A stretch of 13,455 nucleotides of DNA from Thermoplasmata archaeon (GCA_021850505.1 JAJZLW010000021.1:1-13455), one strand, 5' to 3'; positions 1 to 7,516 are shown, counted from the stretch's first letter. Notes: generated by a model from the letters alone, not told the origin. Translations and numbers: made by a program.

Positions 1-100
1 GATAATTACTGTATATACCTTACATGTCTGTATGCAGGACCAAATACCGAATAAGTGAATGGCCCAAGAATGAAAATTAGTTTGTGTTAAACAGAGAAGA

Positions 101-481
101 TCAGTCTACCTTGACAGTTCGAACTCCTTTCACAGGCACTCTTACTGTCAGGACGCCGTTTAGGTACTTTGCACTCAGCTCAGCAGCAGGATCGACATCG
201 TATGGAAGGGAAACCCTCTTAAATACACTTTCAGGCCTCTGGTTCATGAGTATTGTGCCTTTCTGATCCATCTTCCTGGATCCCTGTATCACTAATGCAT
301 TTCTGTCAAGTCTTACCTTAACATCCTTTTTATCGAATCCAGGAAGATCTGCCTCAATTACAAGCTCCCCGGCATCCTCGCTTATCGTAACCGCAGGATA
401 CAGGAAAGAAAGAACTTCTTTTGCTTTATCATTGATAGATTTCATCGCCTCATTAGCGTAAAACCTTAAAGGATTATACAT
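101..481 (-). CDS. Hsp20 / alpha-crystallin family small heat-shock protein
   Basis: A small heat-shock protein is an ATP-independent cytoplasmic holdase that binds unfolding proteins and usually forms large oligomers. The 126-residue product has a short N-terminal arm (about residues 1-30) and then an alpha-crystallin domain. Visible hallmarks are the stretch 'LVIEADLPGFDKKDVKVRL', the 'ALVIQGSR' strand, and the closing 'YLNGVLTVRVP' close to the family's A-x-x-x-n-GVL signature. The C-terminal tail is very short, with no clear separate I-x-I anchoring motif. The frame can extend to a GTG at 490, but ATG at 481 is preferred because a TATA-like box lies about 24 bases upstream, which fits a leaderless heat-shock transcript. 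Nothing downstream in the window shares its transcript. Confidence 0.9.
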   Translation of the reverse strand: MYNPLRFYANEAMKSINDKAKEVLSFLYPAVTISEDAGELVIEADLPGFDKKDVKVRLDRNALVIQGSRKMDQKGTILMNQRPESVFKRVSLPYDVDPAAELSAKYLNGVLTVRVPVKGVRTVKVD

Positions 482-500
482 CAAGTACACTAATTCATTC

Positions 501-510
501 TTATATTTAT
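501..510 (-). promoter_or_regulatory. TATA-like box of the Hsp20 gene
   Basis: Read on the minus strand this is ATAAATATAA, centred about 24 bases before the ATG at 481. That spacing would put transcription initiation at or next to the start codon, as in leaderless archaeal mRNAs. Confidence 0.5.
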
Positions 511-615
511 TTTTATTTAAGTATCAAAGGAAACAAACACAACCACAAGTTTCACTTGAGGATTGAATGAAGATAAAGGATTAATAACCTAAATTCATTT
601 TGTTAAAAGCAGAAA

Positions 616-1461
616 ATGGCAAAAAAAGCACATAACAGGTATGAGAAGAAAGTGGAGCAGAAATCAGCATTATCACAGAATAGAATACTCGTTATTGGTG
701 CACCGGTAGTTGCAGTTATTGTCATAGTAGGAGTACTGTTTGGATTGGGCATAGTTCATTTACCATCAGGAGGCTCTCCATCAACCAGTTTCTCGCCACC
801 GAACCAGATACCTTATGGTCTTTCATTTGCGGAGGTTTCAGCAACTGACTACGCTCCAGCGCATACCTACTCGATATATTTCATATCATGGATAGGTTGC
901 CCGATCGGCGCTTCGGTTTCCTGGGGAATATACGGCTCCATAAAAGCATACTACAGTTCAGTCCAGAACGATGTTTACGGGCACTATTCATCTCCGGATG
1001 AAGGTAGCCTTGCAAACATTCCCGGGCTGATCTTCACCACAGGATTTTCATTCAGTGCAAAAGGCTACACCTATACATTCAGCCCTTTTTATATGTACAA
1101 TGAGACTATGACTGGAACATATCCTGGCAACACACCTATACCTTCCAGCCAGTTGGTTTCAACAGGCGAGAGCGAAATCAACGCATCAGGCCTTCCATCG
1201 GCAATAACATCTCTTGCGTATAAATATACGGCAGTAGTTCCCACCAATCAGGGAAAACCCTCTGCTTACCTTGGCAACCCTGCGCATGTTAATACTGTCC
1301 TGATAATAACAGGGCCTTCCGGGACTTGGATACTAAACGGGCCTTACTTTGACCCAACTTATCTGCTTTCGTATACCTATCAATATCTCCAGTCTAATTA
1401 CAATGGCGTTCAACCGATCGTGAACGAGATGTCTGCAATTAACTCGCAATTAAATTTGTAA
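616..1461 (+). CDS. DUF929 family membrane-anchored protein
   Basis: This 281-residue protein resembles the archaeal DUF929 family, whose function is unknown. It begins with a basic N-terminus (residues 1-22, rich in Lys and Arg) and one hydrophobic segment at about 24-46. A Ser/Gly/Pro-rich linker follows (47-66), then a large domain rich in Tyr, Ser and Thr that most likely lies outside the membrane. The most family-like part is the block around residues 87-110, 'IYFISWIGCPIGASVSWG', with a single Cys at 95. No enzyme motif is visible. The ATG at 616 is preferred because it precedes the basic, membrane-targeting N-terminus directly. It is divergent from the Hsp20 gene and about 50 bases upstream of the XPB helicase gene; no functional link is evident. 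Confidence 0.7.
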   Translation: MAKKAHNRYEKKVEQKSALSQNRILVIGAPVVAVIVIVGVLFGLGIVHLPSGGSPSTSFSPPNQIPYGLSFAEVSATDYAPAHTYSIYFISWIGCPIGASVSWGIYGSIKAYYSSVQNDVYGHYSSPDEGSLANIPGLIFTTGFSFSAKGYTYTFSPFYMYNETMTGTYPGNTPIPSSQLVSTGESEINASGLPSAITSLAYKYTAVVPTNQGKPSAYLGNPAHVNTVLIITGPSGTWILNGPYFDPTYLLSYTYQYLQSNYNGVQPIVNEMSAINSQLNL

Positions 1462-1512
1462 AGTAATTTACCTTCAATTAAATACCAAGCAACAATATCA
1501 AAGAAGGTATTA

Positions 1513-2892
1513 ATGGAAACTTCTTCAGATCATAAGCCAGAATTAAGGTTTGATAGAGGAACCATTACTGTATCTAAATGGCCTGCCAATATCAGGGTTC
1601 CCGGTTATCTGCGCTTCGACGGCAGGATAAATCAGCACAGATGCTATGCAAGTTTCTACAGTGACCTTAAGGCACTTCTGCCAGATGCAATCGATAATGT
1701 TTATGATAATGACAATAACATTGAAATTAAGGCAGAGACTAATTTGAGACCATACCAGAAGGAAGCACTGAAGGCCTGGGAGAAAAATTCGCGCAGGGGT
1801 ATTGTGGTGCTTCCAACAGCAACCGGGAAGACCCACATCGGAATAGCTGCAATCGCTGCCCTGAAACAATCAGCGCTGGTAGTTGCTCCCACAATAGAAC
1901 TTATCCAGCAGTGGAGGGACAGGCTCGCAAAGAGCACAGGGATGGATATAGGCCAGTTAGGTGGAGATGTGAGGGAAATCAGGCCAATTACTATTTCAAC
2001 ATATGATTCAGCATATCTACTCGCAGAGAAAATTGGAAACAAATTTAAATTCCTTCTTGCAGACGAGGTTCACCACATGGCTTCTGAGCAGTATTCACAG
2101 ATAGCAAAAATGTATGCCGCCCCTTACAGGCTTGGCCTCAGTGCAACATACGAAAGGCCGGATGGCCTTGAAGAGCTTCTTCTTCCATTCATGGGAGGAA
2201 AGATATTCGAAATGGGATATGAAGAACTGAGCGACTTTATCTCAGGTTTCCAGATAAGAAGGATACCAGTCGAGCTTTCAGATTCAGAAACAGAAGAATA
2301 TGAGAGATACAGGAATATATTTCTGTCCTATCTGCGAAGATACAACATATCGCTGAAAGGACAGTTTGACTTCCAGAAATTCATAAGAAGATCCTGGAAC
2401 CCGGAGGGTAGAGAAGCATTACTTGCATGGAGAAAATCAAGGCAGATCGCATTCAACGCGAGAGCCAAGGTCGAATTTGTAAGATATGTTCTGTCAAGGC
2501 ACAGAAATGAAAAAACACTTATATTTGCTGAGGACACATCCACAGCATATCTTATTTCCAGGGAATTCCTCATTCCTGCCCTTACTTATAAAACACCCGG
2601 AAAAGAGAGAAAGCTATACCTTGATTATTTCAGGGAAGGCAGGATAACAAAGCTTGCCACCAGCAGGATCCTGGACGAAGGCATAGACGTGCCTGAGGCA
2701 TCGGTGGCTGTCGTCATAAGTGGATCAGGCAGTAACAGGCAATTCAAGCAGCGATTAGGAAGAATAGTCAGGCCCGGAGCTGGAAAAAATGCCGTGATGT
2801 ACGAATTGATATCATCAGGAACGGGGGAATACAACACAAGCAGGAGGAGAGGTAAGGGCGTTCCAAACAGAACTTCTGTCAGTAAGGCGTAA
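1513..2892 (+). CDS. xpb: Archaeal XPB-type superfamily 2 DNA helicase
   Basis: This is the archaeal relative of XPB/Rad25, a 3'-5' superfamily 2 helicase implicated in nucleotide excision repair and DNA opening. The N-terminal part (about 1-75) is the damage-recognition-like region. Motifs follow: Q-like 'LRPYQKEAL' (78-86), Walker A 'LPTATGKTH' (100-108), DEVH box (184-187), motif III 'LSATYERPDG', and motif VI 'QRLGRIVRPG' (413-422). The end 'ELISSGTGEYNTSRRR' matches where archaeal XPB proteins normally stop; the roughly 14 residues after it look like read-through into the next gene. The start has a modest ribosome-binding sequence, GAAGGT, five bases before the ATG. The partner nuclease gene follows in the +1 frame and overlaps this C-terminus, as expected for a co-translated XPB-Bax1 pair. 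Confidence 0.93.
   Translation: METSSDHKPELRFDRGTITVSKWPANIRVPGYLRFDGRINQHRCYASFYSDLKALLPDAIDNVYDNDNNIEIKAETNLRPYQKEALKAWEKNSRRGIVVLPTATGKTHIGIAAIAALKQSALVVAPTIELIQQWRDRLAKSTGMDIGQLGGDVREIRPITISTYDSAYLLAEKIGNKFKFLLADEVHHMASEQYSQIAKMYAAPYRLGLSATYERPDGLEELLLPFMGGKIFEMGYEELSDFISGFQIRRIPVELSDSETEEYERYRNIFLSYLRRYNISLKGQFDFQKFIRRSWNPEGREALLAWRKSRQIAFNARAKVEFVRYVLSRHRNEKTLIFAEDTSTAYLISREFLIPALTYKTPGKERKLYLDYFREGRITKLATSRILDEGIDVPEASVAVVISGSGSNRQFKQRLGRIVRPGAGKNAVMYELISSGTGEYNTSRRRGKGVPNRTSVSKA
2842..2852 (+). promoter_or_regulatory. Strong Shine-Dalgarno-like sequence before the Bax1 N-terminus
   Basis: AGGAGGAGAGG is a strong anti-16S match, though it also encodes the conserved Arg-Arg-Arg near the end of XPB. 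It sits 5-10 bases before the codon at 2858 where homology suggests Bax1 should begin, yet that codon is GCG rather than ATG, GTG or TTG. Confidence 0.4.
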
Positions 2893-4189
2893 CACAAAGG
2901 CTGGAACCGTTATACCGACATTCCTTAGCGAATCGGGCATTGAGTATGCAAGGAAGGTAAAGGATCTTTTCACCGAAAAGATCGGTAGAAAGAGGAAGGA
3001 TATTGAAGATGAAATCAAGGAACTGGAATTGCAGGTGCAATTTAACAAGATCCTAAAGGGAATCGCCGAAGTTATGTTTAGATCCTGTAAATTCACGAAA
3101 CCCGGGTCCCTTGAACCTGAAAGCATCAGATCAAAGGTTTTCCTTTCAGCTCCTAACGGCGTCTTTGACACATCTCAAAAAAGTGAAATTCTCTCAAAGA
3201 TAGCAAAAGAAGAAGGATGCAGCGAAGATGATATCCTCGAGTCTCTATATTCGGATCTCGAAGACGAGGAGATTCTTTCCGAGATACCTGAAATCAGCGA
3301 GGATGAACTGTGCAGGCGTTTCAATCTCGAACAGGTTGAGACGCTTTTAATGCGGGCTGTTTCACTTTCAGTATCCGGGATGAGATCCTATGGTCTAGTT
3401 GTTTCTAAGATACGATCGCTGGATCTTATGTACAGAATTGATTCCTCAGGAAATGAAATCAGGAATATCTGGATTGAGGGACCTGCCTCCGTTATAGAGG
3501 AATCAAAAAAATATTCAACAAAATTCGCCGGCATAATAAGATACCTGATATCGTTCGATGAATGGGAAATTGATTCAGAAGTCGAATTATCACGAGAAAG
3601 GAAAAAAGAAAGATTCAGGTTTCATCTTGACTCGTCTTCAAGATCATATTTCCCTGATATTGCCAGGGAAAGTGATGCCGTCATACAGTATCCTGGAATC
3701 AGGCGAGCCGATCCAATATTTATAGGCTCCGAGGTTTTTATTCCCGATTATATCCTTGAGAGAGATCACGCAAACACGGTTATATGCATTACGAGACCAA
3801 ACCAGAAGGCCTACAACGATAAGTGGATGAAAAAGCTTGAAGAGATTGGCTTAAAGGCAGTTTTCGTCTATATAATAAAGAAAGGCGAGAAGAAGTTGCA
3901 GAGCGAGATATGCTTTCCAGAAAAGCTGGACTGGGATTATCTTCTGAATTTTGTACTTACAGATTCAGGGAGCAAAAAAAGATTAGAAAAAATACAACCA
4001 GAAATCGTTCCTTTGAAAGTACCGAATTTGGATGAATTAAAGAAAAAGATAGACCCACTCTATCCGGATTCTGATGAGATGATTGAGGCATTGGTAAAGA
4101 TGCACCTGGACGTCGAGGACACACTTACCGCACTTGGCTATAAGGTATCATGGTCGGGGCTTCAGATGGTTGTAAGGAAAAAGAAATGA
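2858..4189 (+). CDS. bax1: Bax1-like XPB-binding nuclease (DUF790), start codon unclear
   Basis: Bax1 is the archaeal partner of XPB, a structure-specific nuclease proposed to act with the helicase in excision repair. The frame holds an N-terminal domain recognisable from 'FQTELLSVRR' through 'TFLSESGIEYARKVKDLF', a helical, acidic middle, and a C-terminal restriction-like domain around 'EVFIPDYILERD' (Asp about residue 297 counted from 2858). No ATG, GTG or TTG exists in this frame between its upstream stop at 2807 and the TTG at 3029, and starting at 3029 would delete about 57 conserved residues. The codon at the expected start (2858) is GCG, one change from GTG. A non-standard start, +1 frameshifting out of xpb, a start-codon mutation or a base error are all possible. 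The segment after the Asp, 'TVICITRPNQK', lacks the acidic residue usual in E-x-K nuclease motifs. Confidence 0.8.
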   Translation, partial: AFQTELLSVRRNTKAGTVIPTFLSESGIEYARKVKDLFTEKIGRKRKDIEDEIKELELQVQFNKILKGIAEVMFRSCKFTKPGSLEPESIRSKVFLSAPNGVFDTSQKSEILSKIAKEEGCSEDDILESLYSDLEDEEILSEIPEISEDELCRRFNLEQVETLLMRAVSLSVSGMRSYGLVVSKIRSLDLMYRIDSSGNEIRNIWIEGPASVIEESKKYSTKFAGIIRYLISFDEWEIDSEVELSRERKKERFRFHLDSSSRSYFPDIARESDAVIQYPGIRRADPIFIGSEVFIPDYILERDHANTVICITRPNQKAYNDKWMKKLEEIGLKAVFVYIIKKGEKKLQSEICFPEKLDWDYLLNFVLTDSGSKKRLEKIQPEIVPLKVPNLDELKKKIDPLYPDSDEMIEALVKMHLDVEDTLTALGYKVSWSGLQMVVRKKK

Positions 4190-4190
4190 G

Positions 4191-4211
4191 ATCCTTCAAT
4201 GGCTGAGGGAT
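4191..4211. terminator. Hairpin between convergent bax1 and zpr1 stops
   Basis: ATCCTTCA and TGAGGGAT form an eight-pair stem (one G-U) around the five-base loop ATGGC. It occupies exactly the bases between the bax1 stop (4187-4189) and the zpr1 stop (4212-4214). It could end or protect transcripts from both sides. There is no strong T-run after it, so a role as 3'-end stabiliser is equally possible. Confidence 0.4.
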
Positions 4212-4751
4212 TCAATCCTTCTTAATGTATTCAACAACAGCCCTTGAGCTGTGGATCATGCTTTTCCCGCTTTCGTCCTCGACAATTATCTTCATGCCGA
4301 TTGTATTTCTTTCAAGATCTGAAAGCAACAGTTTCATAGATTCGACCTTTTCCGCGTTAGTTTCGTCTATGAACAGATCAAGCCTGTCCCTGATCGTGAG
4401 CAGGATACCCTCGACAGTAGTAATCTCACCATTAGATTCGTTGCCAGGAAGTATCTCCGTCCCGAGATCCGGGAGGACAATCGAAGCCTTTGGCGATCGA
4501 TAGATGAGAGTATTGAGGTCGTCAGGCGTCTCGATTGAAAGTTCTATTCTCTGCTTTTTATCCTGGTTATCCGTAAAGACCTGAGGATTCTTGTACATAC
4601 ATTTGTGGCAAACATATGTGTTTATCACAATTTTTCCCTCATACGGAATATTTGTCGTATAATAGATCATAAACAATTTTGATCCGCAGACCGGGCAGTC
4701 AATGCTCGTCTCTATCTCCGGCGGAGGTTCATAATCATCATTCATATGCAT
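4212..4751 (-). CDS. ZPR1-type zinc-finger protein
   Basis: This 179-residue protein has the archaeal ZPR1 zinc-finger arrangement: a C4 site formed by Cys19-Pro-Val-Cys22 and Cys48-His-Lys-Cys51. After it comes a beta-rich domain with 'LNTLIYRSPKASIVLPDLG' and 'GEITTVEGILLTIRDRL', typical of the ZPR1 core. Eukaryotic ZPR1 binds elongation factor eEF1A; the archaeal single-copy form is thought to act around translation factors, but its exact role is unproven. It is the last gene of a minus-strand operon: its start (ATG at 4751, or ATG at 4745) overlaps the end of the IPP isomerase gene by 8-14 bases, indicating translational coupling rather than a shared pathway. Confidence 0.88.
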   Translation of the reverse strand: MHMNDDYEPPPEIETSIDCPVCGSKLFMIYYTTNIPYEGKIVINTYVCHKCMYKNPQVFTDNQDKKQRIELSIETPDDLNTLIYRSPKASIVLPDLGTEILPGNESNGEITTVEGILLTIRDRLDLFIDETNAEKVESMKLLLSDLERNTIGMKIIVEDESGKSMIHSSRAVVEYIKKD

Positions 4752-5796
4752 CGATCCATGATTTCAAAGGCTCATAAATAATGCGCCTTATTTTTCTTAA
4801 CTCTGAAATATCCTTTGCACCCGTCAGGAACATTGTAATCTTCAAATCTCTTATGATCTGGGAGATCTCTCTTTCCAGAGATTCAACGGAGGAATCCGCT
4901 GAGGCAAGAAGGCTTCTTGCAAATCCTCCAAGGGAAGCACCCAGCATTAAGGCTTTCCCAAGATCCTGCCCATTTCTTAAACCGCCGCTTCCAATTACCG
5001 GTAGAAGATTGCTGCAGTAAACAACCGATGCCGGTGAAGGTACACCCCAGTTCCAGAACGTCTTTCCCGAAAGCATTTTCTCGGTATCGCCGGAGTTTTT
5101 TGCCCTGTAGTATTCTATTGCTGCGAACGACGTTCCTCCTAAACCACCGACGTCGATCGCCTTAACGCCGGCATCCTTCAGCTCCAGTGCAGCCTCGCGT
5201 GAAAAACCATTCCCGGTCTCTTTCGCAATGACTGGATAGCTGGCTGCCAGTTCTTTCAGCCTTCTGAAAATGCCTTTTGCATTGTGGTCGCCCTCAGGCT
5301 GAACCATTTCCTGCAGGAAGTTGAAATGTACTATCAGGAAATCGGCTCCTATAAGATTGAATGCATATTCTATATCCGCATCAGAGAAAGCGGGCTTGGA
5401 TTGATCTACGAGCTGAGGCGCTCCAATATTTGCAAATTTTGCCGGGATCTTGAAGGCATTGATAACAGAGTATGTTTCTGAAAGCGAATGATTCTGTATG
5501 CAAGCTCTCATACTTCCGACACCCATTGGGATATGGAATCTTTCTGCCATGGCTGCCAGGTTCCGGTTTATGTTTCTTGCCCTTTCCGTGCCACCGGTCA
5601 TTGATGAAATGACAACAGGAAATGAAAAATTCTTTCCCAGAAAACTCGCTTTTGTTATTATGGAATCAAAATCGAAATCTGGAATTGCCTGGTGAACAAG
5701 GCGAATGTCATCCCAGAAATTTCTTTCGGATGTAACCTGTTCATTTTCAGCTATCTTGATATGCTCTGTCTTTCGTGCTTCAATATTATCGTCCAT
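4738..5796 (-). CDS. fni: Type 2 isopentenyl-diphosphate delta-isomerase (FMN-dependent)
   Basis: The enzyme interconverts IPP and DMAPP, supplying the primer for archaeal isoprenoid ether lipids; it needs reduced FMN and Mg2+. The 352-residue length is normal for the family. Recognisable blocks along the TIM barrel are 'SSMTGGT' (64-70), 'HFNFLQEMVQPEGD' (157-170, including the metal- and substrate-binding Gln and Glu), 'KETGNG' (192-197), 'DVGGLGGTSF' (215-224) and the FMN phosphate site 'GSGGLRNG' (269-276). It overlaps the upstream kinase gene by 11 bases (ATGGACGATAA holds both the fni start and the ipk stop) and the downstream zpr1 start, so all three are probably co-transcribed and translationally coupled. 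Its partner upstream makes its substrate, IPP. Confidence 0.97.
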   Translation of the reverse strand: MDDNIEARKTEHIKIAENEQVTSERNFWDDIRLVHQAIPDFDFDSIITKASFLGKNFSFPVVISSMTGGTERARNINRNLAAMAERFHIPMGVGSMRACIQNHSLSETYSVINAFKIPAKFANIGAPQLVDQSKPAFSDADIEYAFNLIGADFLIVHFNFLQEMVQPEGDHNAKGIFRRLKELAASYPVIAKETGNGFSREAALELKDAGVKAIDVGGLGGTSFAAIEYYRAKNSGDTEKMLSGKTFWNWGVPSPASVVYCSNLLPVIGSGGLRNGQDLGKALMLGASLGGFARSLLASADSSVESLEREISQIIRDLKITMFLTGAKDISELRKIRRIIYEPLKSWIDAYE

Positions 5797-6526
5797 TTTC
5801 TATCACAGTTCCTATGAATCTTTCTGAGCCGAGGTCCTTTAATCTTTCTGGATATTTGCCGTTTATCACAGCTATCATATCTGCATGATGACTGATTTTC
5901 TTTATTATTTCGTATTTATGCTTCATGCCGCCGGTGACATCATTCTGGACCGCTTTGAAATTTATATCGCTGTCGATCGTTGGCAATAGCCTAGCATCAG
6001 GATCCTTTTTTGGGTCATCGCTGTATATTCCGTCCACATCAGTGAAGAATATAACCAGTCTTGGGTTAAATTCTTTGCTAAGTTCAAGCATAATATCATC
6101 AGCGGAGATAATTTTTACAGTTTTTCCTGATAATACAATGTCACCCATTCCAACCGGATTAAAGCCGGACTCCAGAAATTTTCTATAGGGCCTAACATTC
6201 AGTCCTTTTTCACCAAAGAATAAAGCAGTCGGAATGGAAACAGGATTAAACCCCTCTTCCGCCATTATGTCATTGATTTTAGAGTTCAGAAGTAAAACAT
6301 CGTTATGTATTCTTGAAAAGTATCTCTTTGTTCTTTCATTCAACTCGGCTGGTAAATTAGCCTCATTTGCAAGAATATGACCAAAAGAGCCGCCTCCATG
6401 CAATACAACAAGTTCATTGCGGAATGGAAATAATGACCTGACAATATTCCTGCAAACATCTGGAAGAAAGTGTCTGTATGTATCCTTCCTGGTAATTACG
6501 CTTCCGCCTATTTTAACCGCTATCAC
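5786..6526 (-). CDS. ipk: Isopentenyl phosphate kinase
   Basis: IPK phosphorylates isopentenyl phosphate to IPP with ATP, the last step of the alternative archaeal mevalonate routes. It belongs to the amino-acid kinase fold. The 246-residue protein begins 'MIAVKIGGSVITRKD', with the nucleotide-binding Lys and glycines, followed by 'LHGGGSFGH' whose last residue, His50, is the catalytic His characteristic of IPK and distinguishes it from uridylate or glutamate kinases. Later come 'FFTDVDGIYSDDP' and 'VTGGMKHKYEII', which bind nucleotide. The start codon is GTG at 6526, supported by a GGAG six bases upstream; no better ATG exists in frame. It is the first gene of the ipk-fni-zpr1 operon and diverges from the tRNA gene. 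Confidence 0.95.
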   Translation of the reverse strand: MIAVKIGGSVITRKDTYRHFLPDVCRNIVRSLFPFRNELVVLHGGGSFGHILANEANLPAELNERTKRYFSRIHNDVLLLNSKINDIMAEEGFNPVSIPTALFFGEKGLNVRPYRKFLESGFNPVGMGDIVLSGKTVKIISADDIMLELSKEFNPRLVIFFTDVDGIYSDDPKKDPDARLLPTIDSDINFKAVQNDVTGGMKHKYEIIKKISHHADMIAVINGKYPERLKDLGSERFIGTVIENGR

Positions 6527-6656
6527 TTAACTCCTAATGCAACACGTTATTAACTTATTTTCTTCTAATTCCATTAAGCAAAGATCATTATTCTATACCT
6601 TTATGCGAATAACACTGAAGAATTATTATTCATAAACAAAATTACGGTGAGCAACT

Positions 6657-6728
6657 GGGCCGGTAGATCAGCGGTAGATCGCCTGCTTTGCAAGCAGGAG
6701 GCCTCGGGTTCAAGTCCCGACCGGTCCA
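6657..6728 (+). tRNA. tRNA-Ala (anticodon TGC)
   Basis: A complete 72-base cloverleaf: acceptor GGGCCGG pairs with CCGGTCC, the D-arm stem is GATC/GATC, the anticodon stem CCTGC/GCAGG encloses TTTGCAA with anticodon TGC at 6689-6691, and the T-arm TCGGG/CCCGA encloses TTCAAGT. The third acceptor pair is G6659-T6725, the G3:U70 identity element of alanine tRNAs. Discriminator base is A6728; no CCA is encoded and no intron is present. AT-rich sequence about 26-30 bases upstream could be its promoter box. Its 3' end is repeated downstream of vapBC-1, suggesting use as an integration site. Confidence 0.97.
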
Positions 6729-6730
6729 TT
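6711..6730 (+). repeat. tRNA 3'-end copy 1 (candidate attachment site)
   Basis: CAAGTCCCGACCGGTCCATT, the T-loop-to-acceptor end of tRNA-Ala plus two bases. It matches 7517-7536 at 17 of 20 positions in the same orientation, so the first vapBC pair lies between two copies of the tRNA end. Confidence 0.55.
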
Positions 6731-6737
6731 CTGTAGA

Positions 6738-7145
6738 TCACATCTCAATAACTTGTACACCCAGATTCTTGCATTTTTTGGACAGGGTCTTATCAAAAGT
6801 CACTAAGGGTATATTTCTTGAATGCGCGTCAAAGGCAATTATCCAATCGTTGAAATCCCTATAAGTGAGACCGTTTTCAGCAATGAATGTAGACGCCCCT
6901 TCAAGCATGCCTATTGATAGCCAGGAAACTGTGAAGTAATCACTGTGCAATAACTCTTCAAGCTTCATCCTGACACTTCCATTATCTAGTCCATATCTAG
7001 GAAGCACGAAGCCAAGTTCAATTATCGAAAGCGAATTTATCAGGGGATCGTCAGACTTATCGATAAGATTACTTGCATTGTCATGATGTGGGGAATTCTC
7101 TATAGCGTCATATACCAGAACATTTGTGTCAACCAGTATTGTCAT
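6738..7145 (-). CDS. vapC: VapC-1, PIN-domain ribonuclease toxin
   Basis: PIN-domain toxins cut RNA (often tRNA or rRNA) in a Mg2+-dependent way and are silenced by the partner antitoxin. The 135-residue length is typical. The acidic catalytic set is visible: Asp6 in 'ILVDTNVLVY', Glu43 in 'SIIELGF', Asp97/Asp100 in 'TYRDFNDWIIAFDA' and Asp118 in 'PLVTFDK'. The gene overlaps the end of the antitoxin gene by four bases (ATGA-type overlap), as usual for vapBC operons. It ends only nine bases from the 3' end of the tRNA-Ala gene and runs toward it, so it is the gene closest to the presumed integration point. Confidence 0.92.
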   Translation of the reverse strand: MTILVDTNVLVYDAIENSPHHDNASNLIDKSDDPLINSLSIIELGFVLPRYGLDNGSVRMKLEELLHSDYFTVSWLSIGMLEGASTFIAENGLTYRDFNDWIIAFDAHSRNIPLVTFDKTLSKKCKNLGVQVIEM

Positions 7146-7378
7146 TTACTGCTCTCTTCCCATCCCTTTATTATCTCATTGTCCGCATCGAGCGATGCCA
7201 GGTCTTCCCGGACCTTGAACACTATTCGCTTTCCACTTTTCCTTGCATCAGCTTTCTTATTCCTAAGGCGCTGGTTAATGATTTTTGATATATTCTTGGT
7301 GCTGCCATACTTTTCTATCGATTCTTTGACGATTTCCGTATAGATTTCTTCATCAAGATTAATCGTGGTTTTGACCAT
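7142..7378 (-). CDS. vapB: VapB-1, ribbon-helix-helix antitoxin
   Basis: This is the antitoxin of the first pair. The first half, 'VKTTINLDEEIYTEIV' followed by 'TKNISKIINQRL', matches a ribbon-helix-helix DNA-binding fold: a short strand and then two helices. The C-terminal half (about residues 45-78), charged and with a Trp near the end, would wrap and inhibit the toxin. Two in-frame ATGs exist, at 7384 and 7378. The second is chosen because the TATA-like box at 7398-7405 is about 23 bases from it, compatible with a leaderless message starting with MVKTT; the first would add only Met-Phe. As in related systems the VapBC complex probably represses its own promoter. Confidence 0.85.
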   Translation of the reverse strand: MVKTTINLDEEIYTEIVKESIEKYGSTKNISKIINQRLRNKKADARKSGKRIVFKVREDLASLDADNEIIKGWEESSK

Positions 7379-7397
7379 GAACATTGATTAAAGTGCC

Positions 7398-7424
7398 ATA
7401 TAAACATTTAACGGTTAACTGGCA
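7398..7424 (-). promoter_or_regulatory. vapBC-1 promoter with possible operator
   Basis: On the minus strand a TATA-like TTTATATG (7398-7405) lies about 23 bases before the ATG at 7378. Next to it are the pseudo-palindrome TTAAC-G-GTTAA (7408-7418) and the arms TGCCA (7394-7398) and TGGCA (7420-7424). One of these may be the antitoxin's operator. The symmetry is short, so this is tentative. Confidence 0.35.
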
Positions 7425-7516
7425 TAGTAAAACAACTCAACAAAAACACTCCACTAATTGCATACTATTGTCAGTCTTGAAGGCCATCTGTCAAGGTATT
7501 AGCTTAAAACTTCAAT

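Noticed and set aside
84..266. Plus-strand frame opposite Hsp20
   Set aside because: Antisense to a well-identified small heat-shock gene, with no start context.
3029..3031. TTG at 3029 as the start of Bax1
   Set aside because: It would remove about 57 residues that match the family's N-terminal domain, and no ribosome-binding sequence precedes it.
4225..4503. Plus-strand open frames within zpr1 and fni (4225-4503, 4781-5020, 4917-5165, 5284-5481, 5498-5695)
   Set aside because: They are opposite-strand shadows of strongly identified genes and have no family character.
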